Source: an uncultured Eubacteriales bacterium (GTDB taxonomy: Bacteria > Bacillota > Clostridia > Christensenellales > CAG-138). From it: DNA of 64,000 nucleotides. A program made the position numbers and the translations under genes. The number at the start of each line of letters is the position of its first letter. Positions within the stretch are counted from its first letter, which is position 1. The stretch lies in contig CACWYB010000023.1 of assembly GCA_902765005.1 (NCBI GenBank), positions 1-64,000 on the forward strand, in the 5' to 3' direction. Below the pieces are notes generated by a model, which had not been told where the DNA came from, made no database searches, and saw nothing but the letters and a program-made list of their open reading frames with translations. Shown piece after piece: positions 40,046 through 49,677 of this stretch.

Positions 40046-40674
40046 TGGGCCTGGGCTTGGAGCATCTCCTTGGTTTTCATGAGCCGGGACAGGTTCCCGC
40101 GCTCGTTCTCGTCCAGCTTCATCTGGATGTCCCGAATGGCCTCGGTGTACTGGGGGATCATGACGTATTCGAGGGCGTTCACCCGGCGGCGGGTCTTTTC
40201 GATCTCGTCAGCCAGGCGCGCCGTGCTCTTCTCCACCTCGGCCAGCTCCAGCATCAGCGGCAGGGCTTCGGCGATGGCCTGGACCGCCCCGTCCAGATCC
40301 GCGCTGGTGGAGGAGAAGCCGTAGGGATAGACGATCTCCTCCGAGGTGTTCATGGAGAGCTTGGGCACGGGGATGGACAGGATGTTTTGCTTCTCCGCCT
40401 CCACCTCGATGCCCCGGGCGGGATAGAGCAAGGCCTCCTCGATCTCGTTGTTGGACATGGTGGCCTTGGCCAGGACGAAGTTCTGCATGGCTGCGGCCAT
40501 CTTCTGCTCCGTCTGCTCCCGCAGCTCCTTGTTCTTCCGCGCCAGCACGATGAAGCGCCGGACCAGCTCGTCCCGCTTGTCCTTCATCATCTTATGGCCC
40601 CGCACCGCCGTCTTCAGCCGCTTTTTCAGGTTGGACAGCTCCATGCGGGTGGGTTTGTATTGAATAGCCGCCAT
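40042..40674 (-). CDS. ntpD: V-type ATPase subunit D (central stalk)
   Basis: A 210-residue subunit with the family start NYKPTRMEL-like (IQYKPTRMELSNLKKRLKTAVRGHKMMKDKRDELVRRF) and two long antiparallel helices (about 5-75 and 125-208) that form the rotating axle inside the A3B3 head. AGGGAGG precedes the ATG. Positioned last of the ATPase genes, as in the Enterococcus ntp operon, and overlapping the QueG-like gene by 4 bases. Confidence 0.93.
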   Translation of the reverse strand: MAAIQYKPTRMELSNLKKRLKTAVRGHKMMKDKRDELVRRFIVLARKNKELREQTEQKMAAAMQNFVLAKATMSNNEIEEALLYPARGIEVEAEKQNILSIPVPKLSMNTSEEIVYPYGFSSTSADLDGAVQAIAEALPLMLELAEVEKSTARLADEIEKTRRRVNALEYVMIPQYTEAIRDIQMKLDENERGNLSRLMKTKEMLQAQAQ

Positions 40675-40686
40675 AGGCGCCCTCCC

Positions 40687-42012
40687 TTACTGTGCGGGAT
40701 GATAGTACTTATCCAGGTACGCGTCCCGAATGCGCTTGAGCTCGGTCCGAGGCAGGATGCCCAACAGCTTCCAGCCCAGATCCAGCGTCTCCTCGATGGT
40801 CCGATTGGTGTAGTAGCCCTGGGAGATGTACTCCGCCTCGAAGGCGTCGGCGAACTTGGCGTAGAGCTTGTCCGTGTCGGACAGGGCCGCGTCGCCCAGG
40901 ATCACCGCCAGCTCCTTGGCGTCCTTACCGCGGGAGTAGGCGGAGAAAAGCTGGTTCATGGTGTCCGCGTGGTCCTCCCGGGTCTTGCCCTTGCCGATGC
41001 CCTTGTCCTTCAGACGGGACAGGGACGGGAGCACGTTGATGGGCGGGGTCAGGCCCTTGCGGTACAGGTCGCGGGAAAGGATGATCTGGCCCTCGGTGAT
41101 GTAGCCGGTCAAATCGGGAATGGGGTGGGTCACGTCGTCCTCGGGCATGGACAGGATGGGGATCATGGTGATGGAGCCCTTGTTGTCCCGGATACGGCCC
41201 GCCCGCTCATACATGGTGTTGCGGGCCGCGGAGATCTCCCGCAGGGCCTCGGCGTAGTTGGTGATGTCGGTGATGATGACCAGCACGTGCATGCCCAAGT
41301 CGTAGGCCAGATACTCTGCCGCGGTGATGGCCATACGGGGGGTGGCGATACGCTCGATGGCCGGGTCGTTGGCCAGGTTGATGAACGTGACGGTCCGCTC
41401 GATGGCGCCGGTCTTCCGAAAGTCGCTGATGAAGAAGTCCGCCTCCTCGAAGGTGATGCCCACGGCGGCGAAGACCACGGCGAACTTCTCGTCGGAGCCA
41501 AGGACCTTGGCCTGCCGGGCGATCTGGGCCGCCAGCTGGGCGTGCGGCAGACCGCTGCCCGAGAACACCGGGAGCTTCTGGCCCCGGACCAGGGTGTTCA
41601 GGCCGTCGATGGCGGACACGCCGGTCTGGATGAACTCGGAAGGATAGTCCCGGGCGGCGGGGTTCATGGGGTTGCCGTTGATGTTGAGGTGCTTCTCCGG
41701 GATCAGGGCGGGGCCGCCGTCCTTGGGCTTGCCCATGCCGTCGAAGACCCGGCCCAGCATGTCGGGGGCCACGTCGAGCTCGATGGACCGGCCCATGAAG
41801 CGGGCCTTGGCGGTGCTGACGCGCAGGCCCTGGGAGCCCTCAAAGAGCTGGACCAGCGCCCGATCGCCGTTGACCTCCAGGACCTTGCCCCGGCGGATGG
41901 AGCCGTCCTCCTGGACGATCTCCACCAGCTCGTCGTACTTGACGCCTTCCACCTGGTTCACCAGCATCAAGGCGCCCACGACCTCGGAAATGGTTCGGTA
42001 TTCCTTCTGCAT
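40687..42012 (-). CDS. ntpB: V-type ATPase subunit B, missing about 17 residues
   Basis: A 441-residue non-catalytic nucleotide-binding subunit; family length is about 455-465. N-terminal barrel, [41 protein letters not shown] and the C-terminal domain ([17 protein letters not shown]) are all normal. However ALREISAAR (about residue 263) joins directly to [11 protein letters not shown]; homologs carry about 18 residues there (pattern EVPGRRGYPGYLYTNLA). The gap is in frame, about 51 bases near 41220, and it removes the segment at the A/B interface adjacent to the arginine finger. Such a protein would not be expected to support rotation, so a sequence error is likely. It overlaps ntpA by one base (TGATG). 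Confidence 0.9.
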   Translation of the reverse strand: MQKEYRTISEVVGALMLVNQVEGVKYDELVEIVQEDGSIRRGKVLEVNGDRALVQLFEGSQGLRVSTAKARFMGRSIELDVAPDMLGRVFDGMGKPKDGGPALIPEKHLNINGNPMNPAARDYPSEFIQTGVSAIDGLNTLVRGQKLPVFSGSGLPHAQLAAQIARQAKVLGSDEKFAVVFAAVGITFEEADFFISDFRKTGAIERTVTFINLANDPAIERIATPRMAITAAEYLAYDLGMHVLVIITDITNYAEALREISAARNTMYERAGRIRDNKGSITMIPILSMPEDDVTHPIPDLTGYITEGQIILSRDLYRKGLTPPINVLPSLSRLKDKGIGKGKTREDHADTMNQLFSAYSRGKDAKELAVILGDAALSDTDKLYAKFADAFEAEYISQGYYTNRTIEETLDLGWKLLGILPRTELKRIRDAYLDKYYHPAQ

Positions 42013-43775
42013 CAGTTCAGACCTCCTTCCACCAGGGCGCCGATCTGGTCACCCATCTCCTGCATGATCTGTTCATAGGCGGCGGGGGCCTCCGCTTCCG
42101 TTACGTACTTCAAGCGGCCGATCTTCTCCCGCACGGGCAGGGAGATGAGCTTGTTGAAGGGGGCGTCGGCGGTAAGGGCCTCGTTGGCCTGGTCGTAGTA
42201 GCCAAGGATGGTCTTGAGCATCAGGTACTGCTTGCGGGGGGAGGTGTAGGTGTCCACCTCATGGAAGGCGTTCTGATGGAGATAGTCCTCGCGAATGGAC
42301 CGGGCGGCTTCCATGGTGAGCCGGTCCTTGTGGCTCAGGGCGTCGATGCCCACCAGGCGGACGATCTCGTCCAGCTCGCTCTCCTCCTGCAGCAGATTCA
42401 TGGTCTTCTGGACCATGGCCGCCCAGTCGGGGGCCACGTTCTCGTTGAACCAGCCCTCCAGCCGATCGAGATACAGGGAATAGCTTTGCAGCCAGTCGAT
42501 GGCCGGGAAGTGGCGGGCGTAGGCCAGCTTGGAGGAAAGGCCCCAGTAGACCTTCACGATCCGGAGCGTAGCCTGGGAGACGGGCTCGGAAATATCGCCG
42601 CCCGGAGGGGACACGGCCCCGATGGCGGAGATGGCGCCGGTGATATCGCCGGAACCCAGGACCTTCACCACGCCGGCCCGCTCATAGAACTCCGCCAGAC
42701 GGGAGCTCAGATACGCGGGGTAGCCCTCCTCGCCGGGCATCTCCTCCAGACGACCGGACATCTCACGCAAGGCCTCGGCCCAGCGGGAGGTGGAGTCGGC
42801 CATGATGGCCACCTTATAGCCCATGTCCCGGAAATACTCGGCGATGGTGATGCCGGTGTAGATGGAGGCCTCTCGGGCGGCCACAGGCATGTCGGAGGTG
42901 TTGGCGATGAGGATGGTCCGCTTCATGAGCGAAAGGCCGGTCTTGGGGTCCTTCAGCTCGGGGAACTCCATCAAAACGTCGGTCATCTCGTTGCCCCGCT
43001 CGCCGCAGCCCACGTAGACGATGATGTCCGCGTCGGACCACTTGGCCAGCTGATGCTGGACCACGGTCTTACCGCTGCCGAAGGGGCCGGGCACGGCGGC
43101 CACGCCGCCCTTGGCCACGGGGAACAGGGTGTCGATGACCCGCTGGCCGGTGATCATGGGCTCCGTGGGGGGCAGCTTTTCCTTGTAGGGGCGGCCCCGG
43201 CGCACGGGCCAGCGCTGGAGCATGGGCAGCTCGATCTGTTTGCCGTCCTTCTCCAGCCTGGCGATGGGGGTGACTATATTGGCGTCGCCTTCAAAGATCC
43301 AGGTGAGCTTGCCGGACACGCCGGGGGGCACCATGATCTTGTGGGTGACGATCTCGGTCTCCTGAACGGTGCCCAGCACGTCGCCGCCGGTGAGCTCGTC
43401 CCCCACCTGGGCTACGGGGGTAAAGGCCCACAGCTTCTCGTGGTCCAGGGCGTCCACCATGACGCCGCGAGGGATCCTGTCCCCCGCCTGCTCCCGGATC
43501 TTGGTGAGGGGGCGCTGGATGCCGTCGTAGATGGACTCGATGAGGCCCGGCCCCAGCTCCACGGATAGCGGCGCGCCGGTGGTGTATACGGGCTCGCCGG
43601 GGCCGATGCCGCCGGTCTCCTCATAGACCTGAATGGACGCCCGATCGCCGCGCAGCTCGATGACCTCGCCGATAAGCTGCTGCTTCGACACGCGGACCAC
43701 GTCGAACATCTGCACGTCCGCCATGCCGCTTGCCACGATGAGGGGCCCGGAAACTTTTACAATCGTACCTTGCAT
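42012..43775 (-). CDS. ntpA: V-type ATPase catalytic subunit A
   Basis: A 587-residue catalytic subunit of normal length. Walker [20 protein letters not shown], the A-specific insertion (about 120-200), [13 protein letters not shown] with the catalytic Glu, Walker [21 protein letters not shown] and [21 protein letters not shown] are intact. It hydrolyses ATP in the A3B3 head. GAGAGG precedes the ATG. The intact equivalent segment here contrasts with the deletion in subunit B. Confidence 0.95.
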   Translation of the reverse strand: MQGTIVKVSGPLIVASGMADVQMFDVVRVSKQQLIGEVIELRGDRASIQVYEETGGIGPGEPVYTTGAPLSVELGPGLIESIYDGIQRPLTKIREQAGDRIPRGVMVDALDHEKLWAFTPVAQVGDELTGGDVLGTVQETEIVTHKIMVPPGVSGKLTWIFEGDANIVTPIARLEKDGKQIELPMLQRWPVRRGRPYKEKLPPTEPMITGQRVIDTLFPVAKGGVAAVPGPFGSGKTVVQHQLAKWSDADIIVYVGCGERGNEMTDVLMEFPELKDPKTGLSLMKRTILIANTSDMPVAAREASIYTGITIAEYFRDMGYKVAIMADSTSRWAEALREMSGRLEEMPGEEGYPAYLSSRLAEFYERAGVVKVLGSGDITGAISAIGAVSPPGGDISEPVSQATLRIVKVYWGLSSKLAYARHFPAIDWLQSYSLYLDRLEGWFNENVAPDWAAMVQKTMNLLQEESELDEIVRLVGIDALSHKDRLTMEAARSIREDYLHQNAFHEVDTYTSPRKQYLMLKTILGYYDQANEALTADAPFNKLISLPVREKIGRLKYVTEAEAPAAYEQIMQEMGDQIGALVEGGLN

Positions 43776-43790
43776 GTGTTTGCCTCTCTT

Positions 43791-44114
43791 TTAGGTATTG
43801 AATAGGATATCCACGCCCACAGCCGTTTCCACGTACCCTTTCAGGTTCCGGATGCCCGTGCCCTGGGAGCCGTGCACGTCCGGGATGGGGATGATGGCGG
43901 GATAGGGTTCGCCCTTGAAGGCGTCGATGGCGTCCGCGCAGAGGGGGTAAAGGGTCTCGGTGAGATAGATCACCCCATAGCCCTCCCGGGCCAGATGCTT
44001 GATCTGCCGGTTGGCCGCCTCGCCGTCGGTCTCATAAAACACATCGATGCCCACGGCCTTGAAGAGCATGACGGAATCCTTGTCGCCGATGACGGCCATC
44101 TTTGCCTTAGCCAT
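43791..44114 (-). CDS. ntpG: V-type ATPase subunit F
   Basis: A 107-residue Rossmann-like subunit (AVIGDKDSVMLFKAVGIDVF, EGYGVIYLTETLYP, AIIPIPDVHGSQGTGIRNLKGYVETAVG) that binds subunit D in the central stalk. It starts inside the last codons of ntpC (8-base overlap). Length and position match the Enterococcus NtpG. Confidence 0.92.
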   Translation of the reverse strand: MAKAKMAVIGDKDSVMLFKAVGIDVFYETDGEAANRQIKHLAREGYGVIYLTETLYPLCADAIDAFKGEPYPAIIPIPDVHGSQGTGIRNLKGYVETAVGVDILFNT

Positions 44115-45090
44115 AGAGCTTCACCAGCCTTTCCGAGATCACGCTGCTGTTCAGGTTGTTCCGCTTCACCGTGAGGATCAGGCGCACGTTTTGGGCCTCC
44201 CGCTCCTTGGCGATGATGTAGCCCACCACGGGGAACAGGGTGAGGGCCTCGTACTTGTGGGCGGAGATCAGGGACATGAGGTAGTTGTCCCGGGCCTTCT
44301 CCACCTCGCCGATGCTGCCGGTGCCGTACATCTTGTCCAGGGCCGCGGCGATCTCCCGACGGCACACGGACTTCTCCACGATCTTGCCGTAGCCCTCCAC
44401 GGAGAACTCATACCCCTCGGAAAAGGCCTGCAGAGGGATACCTCCCTCCACCAGCAGCACATCCTTGAGCATGCCCTTGCCGCCGCCCATGGCCCGCACC
44501 CGCAAAAAGGTGAGGACGTTGTCAAAATCCGCCTTGGCCAGGAAGTAGTGGTGGAAGGGCTTATTCTTGGCGGTGGCGTTGAGGGCGTGCTTGAGGTACG
44601 CCCGATCCAGCGCGATGCTGATGAGCTGGGGCTCCACGCTGACGGCCAGCCGCTTCTCCAGGTCATTGAGCTCCTGGGCCATGTCCGCAGGGAGCAAAGC
44701 GTAGTCCTGCTCTAAGACGGCCTTCTGCAAAGCCTCCCGGTCAAAGAGGCCGCCGGGCTGCCAGGCGATGTCCCCCTGGTTCAGCAGGCGGGCTTTGATG
44801 AGGGCCTTCAGGTTCATCACGTCGCTTTCCAGCAGGAACAGGTCCGTGATCTCAGGCTCGGGGGAGAGCTCCCGCACCTCCTCCCGCATGGCCGTCAGCT
44901 CCCGCTCGATCATCTTCTCCCCGTCGCCCTCGCCGGCGTCGGGCAGGTTGCCGTAGCGGTTGTCGATCAGCATGCGCAGCGCGTCCCCCATGGACCCCTC
45001 CGCCATGCGCTTGAGGGCAGCCTCATCCAGCAGACGCCGGCTGAGGGCGCTGATGCGGGCGCTGGCATATGCGTAGCTTTTCTGTGCCAT
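44107..45090 (-). CDS. ntpC: V-type ATPase subunit C (d-type rotor adaptor)
   Basis: A 327-residue all-helical subunit connecting the central stalk to the membrane c-ring: MAQKSYAYASARISALSRRLL, ESDVMNLKALIKARL, DRAYLKHALNATAKN and the C-terminal VGYIIAKEREAQNVRLILTVK are typical. ATG 45090 with GGGAGGG is the start; the longer frame begins inside ntpE. Normal family length. Confidence 0.92.
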   Translation of the reverse strand: MAQKSYAYASARISALSRRLLDEAALKRMAEGSMGDALRMLIDNRYGNLPDAGEGDGEKMIERELTAMREEVRELSPEPEITDLFLLESDVMNLKALIKARLLNQGDIAWQPGGLFDREALQKAVLEQDYALLPADMAQELNDLEKRLAVSVEPQLISIALDRAYLKHALNATAKNKPFHHYFLAKADFDNVLTFLRVRAMGGGKGMLKDVLLVEGGIPLQAFSEGYEFSVEGYGKIVEKSVCRREIAAALDKMYGTGSIGEVEKARDNYLMSLISAHKYEALTLFPVVGYIIAKEREAQNVRLILTVKRNNLNSSVISERLVKLYG

Positions 45091-45104
45091 AGGGTCCCTC
45101 CCGT

Positions 45105-45683
45105 TTATGGAAAGAGGATGCGGGCCGCGTTGGTCTCCTCGCTCAGCCGCAGCTGGGCCATGAGGGCATCCAGGGAACAATCCTTTTCGTAGCTCCCGCC
45201 CACCAGCAGGAAGCCGCCTTCAAAGGGGGCGTCCTCCTCCGAGAGGGTCAGGGGCCGGTCCACCTGGCCAAGGAGCCCGGCGATAAGGGCCCGATCCTGT
45301 TTGGCGGGCTTGACGATATCGCCCGCCGCGGATTCCGCCTGCAGCAGGCCCAGTATGACCTTCCTGCGGCGCTCGCCGGAAAGGGCGTTCAGCTCCCGGG
45401 CAGCGGCGGCGAAGGTTTCGTCCAGGATGCGCCGGCGCACGCCCAATGTCTCCTTCCGCCCGTCCAGCTCGGCCCGGGTCCGGGCGCCGTCCAGCACGCC
45501 CTTCACGGAGGCGTTTCGGCTGGCGGCCGCGGCGGCGGCCTGCTCGGCGATTCTCTTTTCGCAGTCAGCCGATATGGCCCGGCAGCTTTCCTCTGCCTTC
45601 TCCCGGGCGGCCCCGGCGTCGGAGCGGGCCTCCTCCAGGATGCGCTCGATCAGCTTGTCCGCGCGGTTGTTGCCGTTATCCAT
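45105..45683 (-). CDS. ntpE: V-type ATPase subunit E (peripheral stalk)
   Basis: A 192-residue protein: an Ala/Glu/Arg-rich coiled-coil N-terminal half (about 5-105) and a C-terminal alpha/beta domain with EDAPFEGGFLLVGGSYEKDCSLDALMAQLR. It pairs with the small NtpF-like subunit to form the stator. GAGGAG precedes the ATG; the gene lies 10 bases after ntpK. Confidence 0.9.
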   Translation of the reverse strand: MDNGNNRADKLIERILEEARSDAGAAREKAEESCRAISADCEKRIAEQAAAAAASRNASVKGVLDGARTRAELDGRKETLGVRRRILDETFAAAARELNALSGERRRKVILGLLQAESAAGDIVKPAKQDRALIAGLLGQVDRPLTLSEEDAPFEGGFLLVGGSYEKDCSLDALMAQLRLSEETNAARILFP

Positions 45684-45693
45684 GAGCGGCTCC

Positions 45694-46200
<507 letters not shown>

Positions 46201-46212
46201 CTACTATAGTTG

Positions 46213-48171
46213 TCACTTTGAGATTTGCACGTGTTTCGTTTTGTATCGAAGAGGCCTGAAGGCCTTTCCGCCTGCTTCATAAAACTTGCCGAAGAACTCC
46301 ACATACTGAAGCCTGGCGCAGTGGACGAAGGAGCCCAGGGTGTTGATGGCCACGCTGAACAGATGCAGCGCGATGAGCAGCACCACCGCGATCAAGAAGC
46401 CCACCACCTTCATGATGCCGCTGCCCCCCATGAGCATGGAGCACAGGGTGTTGAACACCATGGCCAGATATCCCGTGGCGATGCCCAGGGCCAAAAGGCG
46501 GGCGTAGGACAGGATGTCACTCAGGTAGCTGGTCACCCCGTAGAGGCCGCCGAAGCCGGATGCCAGGCGGGAGATGGGGTTCTTCTTATCCCGGCCCTTG
46601 AAGAAGAGGATCATGACGGAGCCCGCCAGGATCATGACCAGGCCCACCGTATTGAGGTGCAGCGCCGTGAACCAGCCCAGCTCCAGGGGTGGATCAAAGA
46701 AGGTGGCCGCCATGGGCAGCGCCGCCAGCACCACCCCCAGCAGAATGAGGACCCAGCTCAAATTGTCGAACACGGCGCCCTGCCAATCCTTGTCGGAAAG
46801 GCACATCTTCATCTTGATGAGGTGGCCGGCGGACAGGTGGATGATGCCCAGCAGCAGGCAGAACAGCAGCATGCCCACCGGGTTGGCCGTGGGATCGATG
46901 AGCAGGGGGAACAGGTCCTTGGTGCCGAAGATGGTGTCAAAGTCCAGCCCAAAGAAGGAACCCACCAGCACGCCCCACACCATGGTGGAGATGCCGCCCC
47001 AGAAGAGGACGGTGAGCAGGCCCTTCATGCCGCCCGTGGGCTTTTTCAGTTTCATAAAGAGCCAGGTCCCCAGGGCCAGCACCAGGCCGTAGCCCGTATC
47101 CGAGAGCATGACGCCGAAGAGCAAAATGTAGAACGGAGTCATGTAGGGGGTGGCGTCGATGCCCCGGGCGTCGGGCAGGGAATAGAGGTCGATCAGAAAC
47201 TCGAAGGGGGTGTTGAAGGTGTCATTCTTGAGCACCGTGGGCGGGACTTCGTCCTCCGTCGGATCGCGGTACTCGGTGTAGTAGGCGTCGGTGACGGACT
47301 GGAGGGCTTTCTCCACCGCGTCCATCTCGTCCTCCCGGACCCAACCTTCCAGCTGGAACAGGTCCGCGCCCTTCTTCACGTCGCTCTCGGCGGCCAGGTT
47401 GTCCCGCTCGATGGACAGGGCGTCCGCGGCGTTTTCCAGGACCTGGGCGCTGACGCCGCAGGCGGCCAGCTCCTCATGGAGCTCCATGAGCCGCTTCTCC
47501 AGACCCGTGTCCTCCGCCTCCAGGGCGCTCATGGCCTCCCGGGGGGTGCCGGTGAGCTTGGGCAGGACCACGTCCGTCCAGTTGATGGTCTTCAGGAAGG
47601 CGGCGGCCTCCCGGGCGTCCTCCTTGTGGCAGACCAGGAGCGCGGCCCGGCTGCCCGGGGTCCCGTAATACTCCGCAAAGAGAAGAGGGTTCTCGTCGAT
47701 GGCGGCCTCCCCGGCTCCGTCCACCAGGCCCATAAAGCAGCGGGTATGGCGGCTTTCGCCGATGGTCTCCATCCGCTCGGGCAGATCCGCCCAGGGGAGC
47801 AGGGCGGCGTAGGTGCTGTTGTTCTTCTCCAGCCGCGCCTCGATCTGCTTCTTCTCCTCCAGGATGGCTCGGATGCGCCCGTCGGCCTGCTCGGCGGCCC
47901 CCACGTCCTGCTGGAGGGTCTCCAGCTTCTCCTCCCGGGCAGGGGCAAAGAACCCCGCCTTGGGGGCGTAGGGCTTCACCGCGGACAGGGATTCATTCAG
48001 GCGGCTGATCCGCTCAGCCACTTCGTCCAGGCGCTGGTTGTCCTGGCCGCCCTCCTCATCGGAGGTGACCCGAATGATCTCCACTGCCCCCGCCTTCTGC
48101 AGGGCCCGTAAAATTTTCGTCTCCTCCCGGCGGATGCCCACCAGGGTGAGGCGTTTCATGGAAACGATCAT
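46213..48171 (-). CDS. ntpI: V-type ATPase subunit I (a-type stator)
   Basis: A 652-residue protein: cytoplasmic N-terminal half (about 1-340) with coiled coils, then seven or eight membrane helices (FYILLFGVMLSDTGYGLVLALG onward) ending in the half-channel helix YLSDILSYARLLALGIATGYLAMV with the conserved Arg. It forms the ion path against the K ring. The start ATG overlaps the stop of the upstream small subunit (ATGA); an internal ATG at 48159 (MKRLTLVGIRREE) is an alternative start. Confidence 0.92.
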   Translation of the reverse strand: MIVSMKRLTLVGIRREETKILRALQKAGAVEIIRVTSDEEGGQDNQRLDEVAERISRLNESLSAVKPYAPKAGFFAPAREEKLETLQQDVGAAEQADGRIRAILEEKKQIEARLEKNNSTYAALLPWADLPERMETIGESRHTRCFMGLVDGAGEAAIDENPLLFAEYYGTPGSRAALLVCHKEDAREAAAFLKTINWTDVVLPKLTGTPREAMSALEAEDTGLEKRLMELHEELAACGVSAQVLENAADALSIERDNLAAESDVKKGADLFQLEGWVREDEMDAVEKALQSVTDAYYTEYRDPTEDEVPPTVLKNDTFNTPFEFLIDLYSLPDARGIDATPYMTPFYILLFGVMLSDTGYGLVLALGTWLFMKLKKPTGGMKGLLTVLFWGGISTMVWGVLVGSFFGLDFDTIFGTKDLFPLLIDPTANPVGMLLFCLLLGIIHLSAGHLIKMKMCLSDKDWQGAVFDNLSWVLILLGVVLAALPMAATFFDPPLELGWFTALHLNTVGLVMILAGSVMILFFKGRDKKNPISRLASGFGGLYGVTSYLSDILSYARLLALGIATGYLAMVFNTLCSMLMGGSGIMKVVGFLIAVVLLIALHLFSVAINTLGSFVHCARLQYVEFFGKFYEAGGKAFRPLRYKTKHVQISK

Positions 48172-48482
48172 AGGGCTGCATCGACCCTTTCCATAAGATA
48201 GGCCACGGCCTTGGGCAAATTGCCCCGGGCGACCGCTTCCTCCGCGGCCACGGCGTCCCGGGCCGTTTGCAGGGCCTGGGCCGAGAGGGCCTTCCCCTCC
48301 GTTTCCGCCTGGGCCATGGCCTCACGGGTCTTCTGCCGCTCGGCGTCCGCCGCCATGGTCAGGCGGGACGCCGCGTCCTCCCGGGCACGGGCCACCATGT
48401 CCCTGGCGTCGGTCACGGCCTGGGCGCGTATTTCCTCCGCCCGCTCTTCCGCGGCACGGATCTTGTCGATCATGGAACCCAC
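48168..48482 (-). CDS. ntpF: V-type ATPase small peripheral-stalk subunit (NtpF/H-like)
   Basis: A 104-residue, strongly helical coiled-coil protein (IDKIRAAEERAEEIRAQAV, ASRLTMAADAERQKTREAMAQ), first gene of the ATPase operon like ntpF in Enterococcus. It would pair with subunit E in the stator. GTG 48482 is preferred because AAGGAGG lies 7 bases upstream; ATG 48473 would put the ribosome binding site 16 bases away. Confidence 0.82.
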   Translation of the reverse strand: MGSMIDKIRAAEERAEEIRAQAVTDARDMVARAREDAASRLTMAADAERQKTREAMAQAETEGKALSAQALQTARDAVAAEEAVARGNLPKAVAYLMERVDAAL

Positions 48483-48513
48483 GATCAGCCCTCCTTTCCG
48501 TAGGATAGGTATG

Positions 48514-48537
48514 AAAAAGGGGCGCAAAGGCCCCTTT
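48514..48537 (-). terminator. Terminator/attenuator between upp and the V-ATPase operon
   Basis: Stem AAAGGGGC / GCCCCTTT (48516-48523, 48530-48537) followed on the minus strand by TTTTTC. I find no strong promoter between it and the ATPase genes, so partial read-through from upp is likely. Confidence 0.7.
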
Positions 48538-48542
48538 CACGT

Positions 48543-49130
48543 TTATTTCGTGCCGAACAGGCGGTCGCCGGCATCGCCCAGGCCGGGCACGATGTAGCCG
48601 TGTTCGTTGAGCTTCTCGTCGATGCTGGCCACGTAGATGTCCACATCGGGATAGGCCTTCTGGACGGCGTAGACGCCCTCGGGGGCGGAGATGAGGCAGA
48701 CCAGACGGATGGTCTTGGCGCCGGCGTTCTTGATGAGCCGGATGGCCTCGATGGCGGAGTTGCCCGTGGCCAACATGGGGTCCACGATGATGGTGTCCCG
48801 CTCGTTGATGTCGTCGGGGAGCTTGCAGTAGTAGCCCGTGGGCATCAGGGTGTCGGGATTGCGGTAGAGGCCGATATGGCCCATCTTGGCGTGGGGGATC
48901 AGGTTCATCATGCCGTCAGCCATGCCCAGGCCAGCCCGAAGGATGGGGACCACAGCCAGCTTTTCGTTGGCCAGCATCTTGAAGGACGCCTTGGTGATGG
49001 GGGTCTCCACCTCCACCTCCTGCAGGGGCAGGTCCCGGGTGACCTCGTAGCCCGTGCCGGTCTCCTTGTCCCGAAGAAGGGCCAGCTTGTGCTGTACGAG
49101 GGGATGATCGATCACGGTTACTTTGCTCAT
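48543..49130 (-). CDS. upp: Uracil phosphoribosyltransferase, shortened by 14 residues
   Basis: A 195-residue protein converting uracil and PRPP to [18 protein letters not shown], the PRPP loop [17 protein letters not shown] and the uracil-binding [14 protein letters not shown]-terminus are intact. Family members are almost always 208-209 residues; here RDKETGT (residues 21-27) joins directly to [10 protein letters not shown], whereas homologs have about 14 more residues (KEFRELV-EIA-LM-like helix). The gap is in frame, about 42 bases near 49052, and removes a helix of the N-terminal part. TAGGAGG precedes the start. Activity is doubtful if the sequence is correct. Confidence 0.92.
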   Translation of the reverse strand: MSKVTVIDHPLVQHKLALLRDKETGTGYEVTRDLPLQEVEVETPITKASFKMLANEKLAVVPILRAGLGMADGMMNLIPHAKMGHIGLYRNPDTLMPTGYYCKLPDDINERDTIIVDPMLATGNSAIEAIRLIKNAGAKTIRLVCLISAPEGVYAVQKAYPDVDIYVASIDEKLNEHGYIVPGLGDAGDRLFGTK

Positions 49131-49158
49131 AATGAACCTCCTATATAAAGTTAAAGGT

Positions 49159-49599
49159 TTACGATTCGAAGGCGCTGATCTTGTCGATCCGGCGCTGATG
49201 GCGGGCCGCCTCGGAGAAGGGGGTGTCCAGCCAGGTGAAGAGGATCTCCCGGGCCAGGTTCTCCCCCACCACCCCGGCGCCCAGGGCCAGGGCGTTGGTG
49301 TCGTTATGCTCCCGGGTCATGCGGGCGGTCATGGAGTCGGCGCAGAGGGCGCAGCGCACGCCCTTGACCTTGTTGGCGCAGATGCTCATGCCGATGCCCG
49401 TGGTGCACACGAACACGCCCCGATCCGCCTCCCCCCTTGACAGGGCCTGGGCGGCGGGCAGGGCAAAATCGGGATAGTCCACGCTGTCGGTGCCGAAGCA
49501 GCCGAAGTCCCGGACCTGGTGGCCGGCTTCCGTAAGCCAGGCCTTGATCTTCTCTTTCAGGGCGTAACCGCCATGGTCAGAGGCCAACACGATTTTCAT
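49159..49599 (-). CDS. rpiB: Ribose-5-phosphate isomerase B
   Basis: A 146-residue protein with [57 protein letters not shown] (catalytic Cys in CTTGIGMSI) and [17 protein letters not shown]. It interconverts ribose 5-phosphate and ribulose 5-phosphate, supplying PRPP metabolism next to upp. An ATG two codons upstream (49605) is also possible; no strong ribosome binding site is present and the promoter lies so close that the message may be nearly leaderless. Confidence 0.93.
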   Translation of the reverse strand: MKIVLASDHGGYALKEKIKAWLTEAGHQVRDFGCFGTDSVDYPDFALPAAQALSRGEADRGVFVCTTGIGMSICANKVKGVRCALCADSMTARMTREHNDTNALALGAGVVGENLAREILFTWLDTPFSEAARHQRRIDKISAFES

Positions 49600-49612
49600 G
49601 CTCATTTGTTGT

Positions 49613-49642
49613 ATCATACCACAAACCCGAAGCTCCTTTCAA
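49613..49642 (-). promoter_or_regulatory. Promoter of rpiB-upp
   Basis: Minus strand TTGAAA (49642-49637), 18-bp spacer, TATGAT (49618-49613). The predicted start is around 49607, within a few bases of the rpiB start codon. Confidence 0.65.
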
Positions 49643-49677
49643 CACAAACTTCTTCAATATCAGAAAAATGTATACAC

